Assembly (NCBI RefSeq): GCF_004803475.1
Contig: NZ_SRKY01000001.1
Coordinates: 186,001-250,000, forward strand
Direction of reading: 5' to 3'
Length of the DNA stretch: 64,000 nucleotides
Source: Aliishimia ponticola
Lineage (GTDB): Bacteria > Pseudomonadota > Alphaproteobacteria > Rhodobacterales > Rhodobacteraceae
The notes under the pieces are model-generated. The model saw only the letters and a list, made by a program, of their open reading frames with translations. It had not been told where the DNA came from and made no database searches. The position numbers were made by a program, and so were the translations under genes. Of the stretch, positions 27,094 to 35,748 are shown in pieces. The stretch's first letter is position 1, and the number at the start of each line of letters is the position of its first letter.

Positions 27094-27884
27094 CCGTTCA
27101 TTTCATTGGTGCAGGCCCCGGTGCCCCCGATCTGCTGACCCTGCGCGGGCGCGATATCATCGCCTCTTGTCCGGTCTGCCTTTATGCCGGGTCGCTGGTG
27201 CCCGAAGCCATTCTGGACCATTGCCCGCCCGGCGCGCGCATCGTGAATACCGCGCCGATGGACCTTGACCAGATCATCGCGGAAATCCGCACGGCCCATG
27301 CCGCGGGGCAGGATGTGGCGCGGCTGCATTCGGGCGATCTGTCGGTCTGGTCGGCCATGGGCGAACAGATGCGCCGCCTGCGCGCCGAAGGTATCCCGGT
27401 CTCTGTCACGCCGGGCGTTCCGGCCTTTGCCGCCGCGGCAGCATCGCTGGGCGCTGAACTGACGCTGCCGGGGCTGGCGCAATCGGTGGTTCTGACACGC
27501 ACGCCGGGCCGCGCCTCGTCCATGCCCGAAGGCGAAACGCTCACCAATTTCGCCGCGACCGGCGCGACATTGGCGATCCACCTGTCGATCCAGAACCTGG
27601 CCCGCGTGGTGGCGGATCTGACACCGGCCTATGGCGCGGATTGCCCCGTCGCCGTGGTCTACCGCGCAAGCTGGCCCGACGAAAAGATCATTCGCGCCAC
27701 ACTGGCCGATATCCAGGACCGCCTTGACGGCAGCGTGCAACGCACGGCGCTGATCCTTGTTGGCCCCGCGCTGGCGGGCGAAGGCTTTGACGAAAGCTGC
27801 CTTTATGCCGTTGACTACGACCGCCGGTATCGCCCGCAAAGCGCCGACAGCCCGTGGTCGGGCTGGACGCCGGAGGGGCAGTGA
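27090..27884 (+). CDS. cobM: Precorrin-4 C11-methyltransferase
   Basis: The 264-aa SAM-dependent methylase makes precorrin-5. It has [16 protein letters not shown] (about 5-20), [24 protein letters not shown] (about 79-89) and [13 protein letters not shown]. It starts within the cobE stop (4-nt overlap). A purine-rich AAGGAGAG lies 6 nt upstream. Confidence 0.94.
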   Translation: MTVHFIGAGPGAPDLLTLRGRDIIASCPVCLYAGSLVPEAILDHCPPGARIVNTAPMDLDQIIAEIRTAHAAGQDVARLHSGDLSVWSAMGEQMRRLRAEGIPVSVTPGVPAFAAAAASLGAELTLPGLAQSVVLTRTPGRASSMPEGETLTNFAATGATLAIHLSIQNLARVVADLTPAYGADCPVAVVYRASWPDEKIIRATLADIQDRLDGSVQRTALILVGPALAGEGFDESCLYAVDYDRRYRPQSADSPWSGWTPEGQ

Positions 27885-27886
27885 CC

Positions 27887-29197
27887 ATGCGCGGCGTTCT
27901 GATCTCGGCCCCGTCATCGGGGACGGGCAAGACAACGGTGATGCTGGGCTTGCTGCGCGCTTTGGCGCAGGACGGCCTGACGGTGCAGCCGTTCAAATCC
28001 GGCCCGGACTATATCGATCCGGCTTTCCACCGCGCCGCCAGTGGGCGCGCATCCTATAACCTTGATACATGGGCGATGGGGGGCGATCTGCTCTCGGCCA
28101 TCGCACAGCAGGCGCAGGGCGCGGATATCTGCGTTGCCGAGGGGTCCATGGGCCTGTTCGACGGCGTGGCCACGCGGGGGCAGACGGGGTTCGGCTCCAG
28201 CGCGGAAACAGCGCAGCGGATAGGCTGGCCGGTGGTGTTGGTTCTGGATGTTGGCGGGCAGGCGCAATCGGCGGCGGCCACCGCGCTGGGTTTTCGCAGC
28301 TATCTGCCGGATTTGCCCTTTGCGGGCGTGATCCTGAACCGCGTGGCATCCCCCCGGCATGAGCGTCTGACGCGGCAGGGAATGGAACGCGCCGGGCTGC
28401 CGGTGCTGGGCGTGCTGCCCCGGCGCGGCGATCTGGCCCTGCCGGAACGGCATCTGGGCCTGATCCAAGCGGTGGAACATCCCGATCTGGAGGCAGCCAT
28501 TGCGGGCTATGCCGCCTTCCTGCGGGAAAATGTCGATCTGGAGGCGATCAAAACCGCCGCCGCAGGCGCGGCGCTGCCCAAGGGCGGCGCGCTGCCGAAC
28601 CCGCCCGCGCAGCGTATCGCATTGGCGCAGGACGCCGCCTTTTCCTTTACCTATCCGCACCTTCTGGAAGGGTGGCGCAGCGCGGGGGCGGAAATCCTGC
28701 CCTTTTCGCCACTGGCCGACGAAGCCCCGGACGCGGCCGCGGATCTGGTCTGGCTACCCGGCGGCTACCCCGAGCTTCACGCGGGCCGCATCGCGGCGGC
28801 AGAGCGGTTCCTGTCAGGGCTGCGCGCCCACGCGCAAACCCGCCCCGTGCATGGTGAATGCGGGGGCTATATGGCGCTTGGCGCGGGGCTGATCGACAAG
28901 GATGGCACGCGTCACCAGATGGCCGGGTTGCTGGGGCTTGTGACCAGCTACGAGAAACGCAAGTTCCATCTGGGCTATCGCCGGGCCACGCTGGGCGCGC
29001 CGCTGCCGGGATTTGCGCCGGGTGCAGTGCTGCGCGGCCATGAATTCCATTATTCGACGATCCTCGATCAACCCGACGCGCCGCTGGCCGAGGTCTGCGA
29101 TGCCGATGGCAACCCGGTGCCAGAGACCGGTTCCGCCCGCGGCCATGTGACGGGTACGTTTTTCCATCTCATTTCCGAAGAAGAGGGCGCGGCATGA
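27887..29197 (+). CDS. cobB: Hydrogenobyrinic acid a,c-diamide synthase
   Basis: This 436-aa glutamine-dependent amidase amidates the a and c carboxyls of hydrogenobyrinic acid. The N-terminal dethiobiotin-synthetase-like domain has SSGTGKTT (about 9-16) and KSGPDYIDPAFH. The C-terminal glutaminase domain has WLPGGYPELHA, GECGGYMALG (catalytic Cys) and RGHEFHYS. I chose ATG 27887, 8 nt after GGAGGGG, over GTG 27881, which overlaps the cobM stop but sits too close to that site. Confidence 0.94.
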   Translation: MRGVLISAPSSGTGKTTVMLGLLRALAQDGLTVQPFKSGPDYIDPAFHRAASGRASYNLDTWAMGGDLLSAIAQQAQGADICVAEGSMGLFDGVATRGQTGFGSSAETAQRIGWPVVLVLDVGGQAQSAAATALGFRSYLPDLPFAGVILNRVASPRHERLTRQGMERAGLPVLGVLPRRGDLALPERHLGLIQAVEHPDLEAAIAGYAAFLRENVDLEAIKTAAAGAALPKGGALPNPPAQRIALAQDAAFSFTYPHLLEGWRSAGAEILPFSPLADEAPDAAADLVWLPGGYPELHAGRIAAAERFLSGLRAHAQTRPVHGECGGYMALGAGLIDKDGTRHQMAGLLGLVTSYEKRKFHLGYRRATLGAPLPGFAPGAVLRGHEFHYSTILDQPDAPLAEVCDADGNPVPETGSARGHVTGTFFHLISEEEGAA

Positions 29198-29928
29198 GCG
29201 GTTTTGTCAGCTTTGTCGGATCGGGTCCGGGCGACCCGGAGCTTTTGACACTGAAGGCGGTCGACCGTCTCAAACGTGCCGATGCGGTGCTGTTCGACGA
29301 TCTGTCCTCCGGGCCGATCCTCGATCATGCGGGGCCGGAGGCTGATTTGGTCGGTGTCGGCAAACGGGCCGGGCGCGCCTCGCCCCGGCAGGATCACGTG
29401 AGCCGTCTTCTGGTGGATTACGCCAAGACCGGCCAACGGGTCGTCCGGCTGAAATCGGGCGATAGTGGCCTCTTCGGACGGCTGGAGGAGGAACTCGTCG
29501 CGCTGCGCGAGGCCGGGATCGCCTATGAGATCATCCCCGGTGTGCCGTCGGCCATCGCGGCGGCGGCGCAATGCGGTATCCCGCTGACACGGCGCCTGAC
29601 CGCACGGCGGGTCCAATTCGTCACCGGCCATGACGCGCGCGGCACCTTGCCCGAAGATATCGACCTTGACGCGCTGGCCGATCCGGGGGCCTGCACCGTG
29701 GTTTTCATGGGCAAACGGACGTTCCCGCAGCTTCTCAAGGCGCTGGAAGCGCGGGGCTTGCCGCCCGAAACGCCCGCCATTCTGGCCGAGGCGGTGTCCA
29801 CCCCCGACCAAAAGGTGCAGCGCGCGACCGTCGCCGCGCTGGCAGAGCAGCTCGCGCAGGAAATCAGCGATAAACCCGCGTTGATCCTTTACGGTCCGCT
29901 GGCGGAATTGGGGACCGGCTTTGACTGA
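29194..29928 (+). CDS. cobA: Uroporphyrinogen-III C-methyltransferase
   Basis: The 244-aa enzyme (SUMT) methylates uroporphyrinogen III at C2 and C7 to give precorrin-2, the entry to the cobalamin branch. It shows VGSGPGDPELLTLKA (about 9-23), the VGKRAG block, RLKSGDSGLFGR and IPGVPSAIAAAAQCGIPLT. It overlaps cobB by 4 nt and cobF by 8 nt. Placing the entry enzyme at the end of the operon keeps supply tied to the same transcript. Confidence 0.93.
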   Translation: MSGFVSFVGSGPGDPELLTLKAVDRLKRADAVLFDDLSSGPILDHAGPEADLVGVGKRAGRASPRQDHVSRLLVDYAKTGQRVVRLKSGDSGLFGRLEEELVALREAGIAYEIIPGVPSAIAAAAQCGIPLTRRLTARRVQFVTGHDARGTLPEDIDLDALADPGACTVVFMGKRTFPQLLKALEARGLPPETPAILAEAVSTPDQKVQRATVAALAEQLAQEISDKPALILYGPLAELGTGFD

Positions 29929-30658
29929 ACTTTGGCTGATCGGCATGGGCACCGGGCATCCGGGTCATGTCACGATGGAAGGGATGGCGGCGCTGCGCGA
30001 TGCGGCCTGCGTTCTGATCCCGCGCAAGGGGGCGGGTAAGGAAGATCTCGCCCATCTGCGCCACGCCATTCTGCGCGATGCCGGGGCCGAGGCGCGGGTG
30101 ATCGAATTCGATATGCCGGTGCGCGATGAAAGCCAGCCCTATGCGCAGCGTGTCTCGCTTTGGCATGACGAAATCGCCCGCCGCTGGCAGACAGCGCTGG
30201 CCGATGCGCCAGAGGGGCCGGTGGCGCTGCTAGTCTGGGGCGATCCGGGGCTTTACGACAGCACGCTGCGCATTGCCGAACGTCTGACGCCCGCACCGCG
30301 CTTGCGCGTCGTGCCGGGTATCACCGCGCTTCAGGCGCTGACCAGTGCCCATGCGATCCCGTTCAACACCGTGAATGGTGCCGTCACGGTGACCACGGGC
30401 CGCCGCCTGCGCGATCACGGTTGGCCAGAGGGTGCCGATACGGTCGTCGTCATGTTGGACGGTCAGTGCAGTTTTCAGACCCTCGCGCCCGAAGGGCTGC
30501 ATATCTGGTGGGGCGGATTTCTGGGAATGCCGGAACAGGTGCTTGAGGCCGGACCACTGGCCGAGGCCGCGCCGCGCATCGTGCAGACCCGCGACGCGGC
30601 GCGCGCACGCCATGGCTGGATCATGGATACCTATCTGCTGCGCCGCACCGCCGAATAA
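29921..30658 (+). CDS. cobF: Precorrin-6A synthase (deacetylating)
   Basis: This 245-aa methylase methylates C1 of precorrin-5 and releases acetate. It is specific to the aerobic pathway. It opens with ELWLIGMGTGHPGHVTMEG and has WGDPGLYDSTL, VVPGITALQAL and WGGFLGMPEQVL, typical for CobF. The start is a TTG at 29921, 8 nt inside cobA. It is the last plus-strand cob gene, and cbiO converges after a 27-nt gap. Confidence 0.92.
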   Translation: MTELWLIGMGTGHPGHVTMEGMAALRDAACVLIPRKGAGKEDLAHLRHAILRDAGAEARVIEFDMPVRDESQPYAQRVSLWHDEIARRWQTALADAPEGPVALLVWGDPGLYDSTLRIAERLTPAPRLRVVPGITALQALTSAHAIPFNTVNGAVTVTTGRRLRDHGWPEGADTVVVMLDGQCSFQTLAPEGLHIWWGGFLGMPEQVLEAGPLAEAAPRIVQTRDAARARHGWIMDTYLLRRTAE

Positions 30659-30685
30659 ACTGCGCAACGCAGGGGCAGGGTGCGG

Positions 30686-31336
30686 TCAGGCGGGGATCAG
30701 TTTGCCGCCGCGCAGGTCCATCCGGTCCGGGGCCAGCGCCTCGCGGAAGGCGGGGGCATGGCTGACCAGCAGGATGGCTTGCGGCAGCGATTGCAGGATC
30801 TCCAGCAGCCGCGCTTCATTCCTGGTGTCTAGCGCATTGGTCGGCTCATCCAGCAGCAGCGCCTCTGGCTCCATCGCCAGCACGGTCGCCAGCGTGACCA
30901 ACCGCTTTTCTCCGCCCGACAGCTTATGCGTGATGCGGTCTTTCAGGTGCCGCAGGTCCAGATCGTCCAGAACCCGGTCCACGATGGCAAGCGCCTCGTC
31001 CCGCGTCTTGCCAAGGTTCAGTGGTCCGAAGGCGATATCCTCGGCCACTGTGGGGCAGAACAGCTGATCGTCGGCGTCTTGAAACACCAGACCGACCCGG
31101 CGGCGCACTTCGTGGAAATCCGCCTCGGCCGTGCGTACCTGGCCGAAAGCCGTCACCGTGCCAGAGGTCGGGCGCTGCAAGCCCAGCATGATATGCAACA
31201 AGGTCGACTTGCCCGCGCCATTTGGGCCGGTGATCGCAAGCCGTTGGCCCGCCTCCAGCGTCAAACTGGCCCCGTCCAGAACCGGCGCATGACCGGGATA
31301 GGCAAAGCAGATGTCGTCCAGCGCGATGAGTGTCAT
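30686..31336 (-). CDS. cbiO: Cobalt (nickel) ECF transporter ATPase CbiO
   Basis: This 216-aa ABC ATPase powers the metal ECF transporter. Walker A GPNGAGKST (about 37-45), a Q-loop VFQDADDQLF, the signature LSGGEKRLV (about 145-153) and Walker B LLLDEPTNALD are all complete. It is shorter at the C-terminus than many CbiO proteins (about 270 aa). Its ATG overlaps the cbiQ stop by 4 nt. Confidence 0.9.
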   Translation of the reverse strand: MTLIALDDICFAYPGHAPVLDGASLTLEAGQRLAITGPNGAGKSTLLHIMLGLQRPTSGTVTAFGQVRTAEADFHEVRRRVGLVFQDADDQLFCPTVAEDIAFGPLNLGKTRDEALAIVDRVLDDLDLRHLKDRITHKLSGGEKRLVTLATVLAMEPEALLLDEPTNALDTRNEARLLEILQSLPQAILLVSHAPAFREALAPDRMDLRGGKLIPA

Positions 31337-32115
31337 GCAAGGTCCAGAATAAGCAGGCCGCTGCTTACTGCGCTGAGCCCGGCGGCAAAGACAATATCCC
31401 GTGGGCTTAATGTGAACTCCTGCAATAGAAAAATCCGCCCCGAAAAGCCCCGGCATTTCATCGCGCCAAGCACACGTTCGGACCGTTCGATGGCCCGCAC
31501 CAGCATCATCCCGACAAGGTATCCGAAGCTGCGATAGGTGTGCCAATTGGTGCCGGGGCGAAACCCGCGCACTTTCATTGCGGCGCGCAGGCGCAGGTAT
31601 TCTTCGCGCAGCACGTCGATATAGCGCACCGTGAACATCAGCAGATGCACCAGCTTTTCCGGACAGCGCAGGCGCAACAGGGCATGGCCCAGCGTCACCG
31701 GTTCCATGCTGCCGACCAGAACCATCAGCGACAGGATCACCGCATTGGCGGTCAGCGCGATCTCGATCGCTTTCCACAGACCTTGCCAACTTGCGGCAAA
31801 GCCCCAAAGCGTGAAAATTTCGTCCCCCGGCACCGAGAAGGGCAGCAGGAACAGCGTGAACAGGATGAACCCGTCCATCATCGCCATGCGGCGCAGTGTC
31901 TGCCGCCACGGCAGGCGGGACAGGGCCAGCAAGACAACGGACACGGCGAGCGAGGCCGTGAGTGCCGTCAGCGACGAAAGCGCGATCACCGTGGCGGCAA
32001 AGAGGCAGGCCATGACGATACGCATCCGTGGGTCCAGCGTCGCGATCAGACCCGTGCGCCCGAACAGGCCTGCCTCGGTCAGTGCCGTGTTGCGATGGCC
32101 CAGAAGATGCGCCAT
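31333..32115 (-). CDS. cbiQ: Cobalt (nickel) ECF transporter T component CbiQ
   Basis: The 260-aa membrane protein carries the two coupling motifs that dock the ATPase: AAMKVRGF (about 179-186) and GAMKCRGF (about 218-225). About five hydrophobic helices precede them. It transmits ATPase motion to the substrate-binding subunit CbiM. It shares one base with the cbiL stop and overlaps cbiO by 4 nt. Confidence 0.92.
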   Translation of the reverse strand: MAHLLGHRNTALTEAGLFGRTGLIATLDPRMRIVMACLFAATVIALSSLTALTASLAVSVVLLALSRLPWRQTLRRMAMMDGFILFTLFLLPFSVPGDEIFTLWGFAASWQGLWKAIEIALTANAVILSLMVLVGSMEPVTLGHALLRLRCPEKLVHLLMFTVRYIDVLREEYLRLRAAMKVRGFRPGTNWHTYRSFGYLVGMMLVRAIERSERVLGAMKCRGFSGRIFLLQEFTLSPRDIVFAAGLSAVSSGLLILDLA

Positions 32116-32699
32116 CAGGAGGACAGCTTTCGCCGCGCGGCCATGTAGAACCCGATGCCAAACAGCCCCGCGATATAGCCCAGCCCGCCCAGAATGGTTT
32201 GCAGGTCGTTGCGTTCTCGGTAGGCCGCGATCTCGCGCCGGAGCGGGCGCATCTCATCGCGCACGATTTGGGCGATCACCTGCCGCTCTGCCGGGGATAG
32301 GGAGGCAAGGACCGGCGCGCCCGTTGCGGGGCCGGTGGCAGGGGCCGTGGGGGCCGGGCTTTGCGTCTGGGCAGCGACGCCCAGAATTTGCGCGACCTCA
32401 CCCGCAGGCATGGTCACATTCGCCACATGTCCCGCGCCAAGATTGGCGCGGAAATCGTGGCGCACCGGCTGTGTCGGCGTAAAGATGAAAAAACCGTCGG
32501 CATCGGTCAGGGCACGGCCCAGCTCCGTCCCATCGGGGCCGGTGACGATGACCTCGACCCCCGCCGCCATCTCCCCATTGGAAAGCCCGATTTCCCCTTC
32601 GATCGCGCTGCCGGAGGCAAAGACCCCCGCGATGACCTTATGCGCCAACGCAGGCAGGGGCGCGCAGAGCAGCGCAAGCAGGATAAGCGCGCGGGTCAT
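32115..32699 (-). CDS. cbiL: CbiL/NikL-type exported accessory protein of the metal transporter
   Basis: This 194-aa protein has a signal peptide (residues 1-19, ending LPALA). An Ig-like beta domain follows (about 20-95, IEGEIGLSNGEMAAGVEV), then an Ala/Pro/Thr-rich linker, a charged helix and one C-terminal TM helix (about 168-186). It is the L component found in KMLQO-type nickel/cobalt importers in place of CbiN. Predicted cleavage leaves His as the first mature residue (HKVIAG), a possible metal ligand. It overlaps cbiM by 4 nt. Confidence 0.82.
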   Translation of the reverse strand: MTRALILLALLCAPLPALAHKVIAGVFASGSAIEGEIGLSNGEMAAGVEVIVTGPDGTELGRALTDADGFFIFTPTQPVRHDFRANLGAGHVANVTMPAGEVAQILGVAAQTQSPAPTAPATGPATGAPVLASLSPAERQVIAQIVRDEMRPLRREIAAYRERNDLQTILGGLGYIAGLFGIGFYMAARRKLSS

Positions 32700-33307
32700 G
32701 CCAGAGCGCTTTGGAAGAAGAGGTCGGGTTTTACCTTGCGCGCCAGCAATACGGCAAAGCCGGTCAGCAGCGCTTCGATCACCATGACGGGGATATGCGC
32801 GACAAAGACAAGCTTGGCAGCCGGCACAAAGGCATCCCCGGAAGAGGCGAGCGAGATCGCCACCATGAAGGTGGTCAGCGCGATGGCCAAAGCCCCGCCA
32901 ATGCCGCCCCAGATCGCGCCGGATACCGCCGTGCCGCGCCCGATCATCGGGCGGATCAACAGCCCCGCCAGCACGGCGGGAAAGGCGATATTGACCGCGT
33001 TGACGCCCAGCACCGTCAGGCCGCCAAACCCGAAAAATACCGCCTGAAGCAGCAGCCCCACGAACAGCGCCGGGAACGCCGCCCAGCCGAGCATCAGCCC
33101 GGCAAGCCCGTTGAGGATCAGGTGAACCGAGGACGGCCCGATGGGAACGTGGATCAGCGAAGCCACGAAAAAGCTGGCGGATAACATCCCGGCGGTCGGG
33201 ATGCGGTCCAGGTCCAGCGCGCGCAGGCCAAGGGCGATCCCCCCGACAGAGGCAATCGCGCCGCCGATCACGACCGGGTTGGACAAGGCTCCATCAACGA
33301 TGTGCAT
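32696..33307 (-). CDS. cbiM: Cobalt/nickel ECF substrate-binding protein CbiM
   Basis: This 203-aa polytopic S component binds the metal. It starts MHIVDGALS; the N-terminal amine, His2 and an internal His (SSVHLILNG, about residue 60-70) are the known metal ligands of CbiM/NikM. The sequence does not tell cobalt from nickel. The cobalamin riboswitch and the surrounding cob genes favour cobalt. It is 18 nt downstream of cbiK. Confidence 0.92.
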   Translation of the reverse strand: MHIVDGALSNPVVIGGAIASVGGIALGLRALDLDRIPTAGMLSASFFVASLIHVPIGPSSVHLILNGLAGLMLGWAAFPALFVGLLLQAVFFGFGGLTVLGVNAVNIAFPAVLAGLLIRPMIGRGTAVSGAIWGGIGGALAIALTTFMVAISLASSGDAFVPAAKLVFVAHIPVMVIEALLTGFAVLLARKVKPDLFFQSALA

Positions 33308-33325
33308 CCTGTGTGCTCCCCCCGC

Positions 33326-34111
33326 TTACTGCATGTCCCAGGCGCGTATCCAGATCACCGCATCCTGACTAAGCTCTTTGCCCTCATGTTCGGTCGCGGG
33401 ACCAGCGCCAAGCGCGGCAAAACCCCAATAGCCCGCCTTGGGCACCCCGAAAGTGAAATAGCCATTCGCGTCCGAAATCGCGACCAGTGCGCCGCCGGGC
33501 AGGGGCGACGCGGTGCCGGTCGATGCGGCGGCGGTGTCCATATCCGGCTCTGCGGCCATATATTCGATCTCGATCTCGGCCCCCGCCACAGGTACGCCAT
33601 TCGCGACGACCTGCCCGGTAAAGGTTGATCCGGCGATGACGTTATAGGGTTTGACGAGAGGCAGGATTTCCACCGGCAGGCCGACCGGGTTCATCCAGTC
33701 GGTCGGCAGTTCATTGCGATTGAGAAACGCCTTGGTGATCTGCTGGATATAAATATCCTCGGCCTCTTCGTAATAGGGCGCGGGGACCGTCACCAGCACG
33801 TAATCGCCCGACCGCTTGACTGGGACAGCGCCCTTGAACGCCGCGCCTTCGTTCTGGGCGCCGCGAAAACGGACAGGTTCCAAGCCGCCCAGCAAATCGA
33901 TCTTTTCGCCCCGGTGGATCGCAAAGAATTCCTGCGGCATCTCCAGATCCATGACATGGCCGTTCTCGAACGGGTGCCAGAAGATCAGCTTCACCGGGAC
34001 GTCGCCGGGCCGGTCGATCATCGTGTCGGTCGTGTATTCCAGCAGGAAATGCGCCTGCGCCATGACAGGCAGTGCAAGCGCGGTAAGAGCTGTTCCAAGC
34101 AGCGTTTTCAT
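33326..34111 (-). CDS. cbiK: CbiK/NikK-type DUF4198 periplasmic protein
   Basis: The 261-aa protein has a clear signal peptide (MKTLLGTALTALALPVMAQA) and a DUF4198 two-domain beta structure. Its C-terminal region resembles a CnaB/carboxypeptidase-regulatory fold (ISDANGYFTFGVPKAGYWGF). DUF4198 proteins are the K component of KMLQO metal importers. Predicted cleavage exposes His as the N-terminal residue (HFLLEY). It is the first gene after the minus-strand riboswitch. A periplasmic metal-scavenging role is inference. Confidence 0.82.
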   Translation of the reverse strand: MKTLLGTALTALALPVMAQAHFLLEYTTDTMIDRPGDVPVKLIFWHPFENGHVMDLEMPQEFFAIHRGEKIDLLGGLEPVRFRGAQNEGAAFKGAVPVKRSGDYVLVTVPAPYYEEAEDIYIQQITKAFLNRNELPTDWMNPVGLPVEILPLVKPYNVIAGSTFTGQVVANGVPVAGAEIEIEYMAAEPDMDTAAASTGTASPLPGGALVAISDANGYFTFGVPKAGYWGFAALGAGPATEHEGKELSQDAVIWIRAWDMQ

Positions 34112-34227
34112 ATGGTCGTCCTTGTCCCGCAGCGCCATCCCCGGCGCATTGTGTTGACAACGGACTGAACAGAGCCATCTACCCGAATTGGGCTTACAGG
34201 CCTGACGCACACCCCGTCGCCGGTGGC

Positions 34228-34246
34228 GCACCCTTTCCGGGGGTGC
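34228..34246 (-). promoter_or_regulatory. Hairpin between riboswitch and cbiK (possible expression platform)
   Basis: GCACCC (34228-34233) and GGGTGC (34241-34246) pair around a 7-nt loop, directly downstream of the B12 box on the minus strand. No U-run follows. It may form part of the regulatory switch, or a linker hairpin. Confidence 0.4.
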
Positions 34247-34425
34247 ATGTCGGGCAGGTCTCCTGACTTGCGGGTCAAAGCATTGGGCTGGCCTTCCCGG
34301 GAAACCCCAGTGGCGTATCAACCCTGCTCGCCGCCTACAGTTGCGGGGGCAGTTGCGGAATTGGACCCGTCTTTCGACAAAGGCCGCGCACCGCATTCCC
34401 TGTTTCCTCCGGGGCAGGCCCCGGA
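34247..34425 (-). promoter_or_regulatory. Cobalamin riboswitch upstream of cbiKMLQO
   Basis: Read on the minus strand, the region contains GGAAACAGGGAATGCGGTG, the core CCCCCGCAACTGTAGGCGG and a B12 box AAGTCAGGAGACCTGCC (34269-34253). These are the ordered signatures of a cobalamin riboswitch. A TTGACG (34470-34465) upstream may be the -35. The rest of the 34112-34567 gene-free stretch shows nothing else I can support. Cobalamin would repress cobalt uptake. Confidence 0.93.
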
Positions 34426-34567
34426 ACCAGACATTGTGTTTGCGTGCCAGATTTGCGGGGCAGCCGTCAACCTCTATTCACCCGGCGTGCTGCGACCGAT
34501 GCAATCGCGTTCAGCGCTGCCCGGCATATGCGCGCCCCGCCATTTCCGCGCGTGAGGTCCCAGCGCG

Positions 34568-35269
34568 CTAGCTGCGCGTCAACAGTTGATAGCCGGGGGC
34601 GGTGATGGCCTTGACCGTGGTAATGGGCGCGCTGTCGGTCCATGTGGTCCGTTCGATCACGAACAGCGCAGCCCCAGGGGCGGTGTCCAAAACCTCGGCC
34701 AATTGGGCATCGGCGGAAATGGCGTAGAACCGCAGATCACACCGATTATAGGGCTTGTTGAGCACCAGCCACTCATTCGCGCTTTGGGTGGTCAGATCCA
34801 GATCGATCATCTCCGGCACGGTGTCCAGACTGATCCAGCGATCCTCAAAGATATAGGGCCGCCCATCGGACAGGTGCAGCGCCTCGACCCGCAGCATCGG
34901 GCGCGGCTCTGTCAGTTCAAACGTCGCCATGACGCTGCGCGGGGCATCCATCTGCGTGCGGCGGATCAATTGGTGCCCATAGCGGCCACCTTTCTGTTCG
35001 ACCTCGCGCCGCGTGATGGGAATATCAAGCGTGGCGCGTGTGACGGGATGCGCGCGCACCCGCGTGCCGCCCTTGCGCCGCCGCTCTACCAGACCGCTAT
35101 CGGACAGGTCCTGCATGGCGCGCTGCACGGTCGAACGGGCGCATTTCATCTCTTCGGCGATGTCGGCATCGCGCGGCAGGCGGTCCCCCGGCCCGTAGCG
35201 CCCGGAAAGGATCGCGTCGTGAATTTCGTCACGCACATCTTTCCATGACAAGCGGTTGGTGGTTGTCAT
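34568..35269 (-). CDS. hutC: GntR-family repressor, HutC-like (histidine utilisation repressor)
   Basis: The 233-aa regulator has an N-terminal winged helix (about residues 1-72, RLPRDADIAEEMKCARSTVQRAM) and a UTRA ligand domain (about 90-230). The UTRA part (SANEWLVLNKPYNRCDLRFYA, GAALFVIERTTWTDSAPITTVKA) is typical of HutC, which senses urocanate. It overlaps the degraded hutF by 4 nt, as an intact hutF-hutC pair would. With hutF and hutU destroyed here, any remaining targets lie elsewhere, or the gene is a relic. Confidence 0.85.
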   Translation of the reverse strand: MTTTNRLSWKDVRDEIHDAILSGRYGPGDRLPRDADIAEEMKCARSTVQRAMQDLSDSGLVERRRKGGTRVRAHPVTRATLDIPITRREVEQKGGRYGHQLIRRTQMDAPRSVMATFELTEPRPMLRVEALHLSDGRPYIFEDRWISLDTVPEMIDLDLTTQSANEWLVLNKPYNRCDLRFYAISADAQLAEVLDTAPGAALFVIERTTWTDSAPITTVKAITAPGYQLLTRS

Positions 35270-35694
35270 TTGTCCTGCCCGAGTTCCTTCGTCTGCGCCA
35301 TGAAACGCGCGGCGCTGCGGTCGCGGTGGACATGGCGTCCTGCCTTGACCCTGTGGCGTCCCGCGCTCCAGACGTCCGTGATACAACTGCGACCCCGCCC
35401 GGTAAAGATGAGGCTGTCGCAGGCAGTCTGCCCGGCAGCGTCGCAAAGTAATTCGCCATCCATCGGCAGCATGTTCGGGGCCGCGCCTGAGCCGTCAGCG
35501 ATCTGGCTGGTGGTCCGACCCGCCGTCGCCACCGCCGCCCGGTACATTCTGCGCAGGCGTGGCGCGTAGTCCGGCACGGCTGTCGCGCCCATCCGGCCTG
35601 AGATTCGAACGATCCGCCCCTGATCCAGCGTAACGCATGCAACTCCGGCCTGTGCCTCTGGCGTAAGCACCTGTTTGGCTTGGGCATTTTTCAT
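35266..35694 (-). pseudogene. hutF: Internally deleted hutF (formimidoylglutamate deiminase)
   Basis: An open 142-codon frame has a good ribosome site (CGGAGAG before ATG 35694). Residues 1 to about 46 resemble the HutF N-terminus (AKQVLTPE and VTLDQGRIVRIS). From about 48 on they resemble its C-terminus (DSLIFTGRGRSCITDVWSAG with a following GRH motif). The about 300-residue amidohydrolase barrel, including its metal ligands, is missing. HutF is normally about 450 aa. The frame stayed open across the deletion, so a short inactive protein may still be made. The match is from recall of the family, not an alignment. Confidence 0.65.
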
Positions 35695-35748
35695 GCGTAC
35701 TCTCCGTTGACAAATTAAGTAGCGACAAAATACGGTTATGTAGGATTT

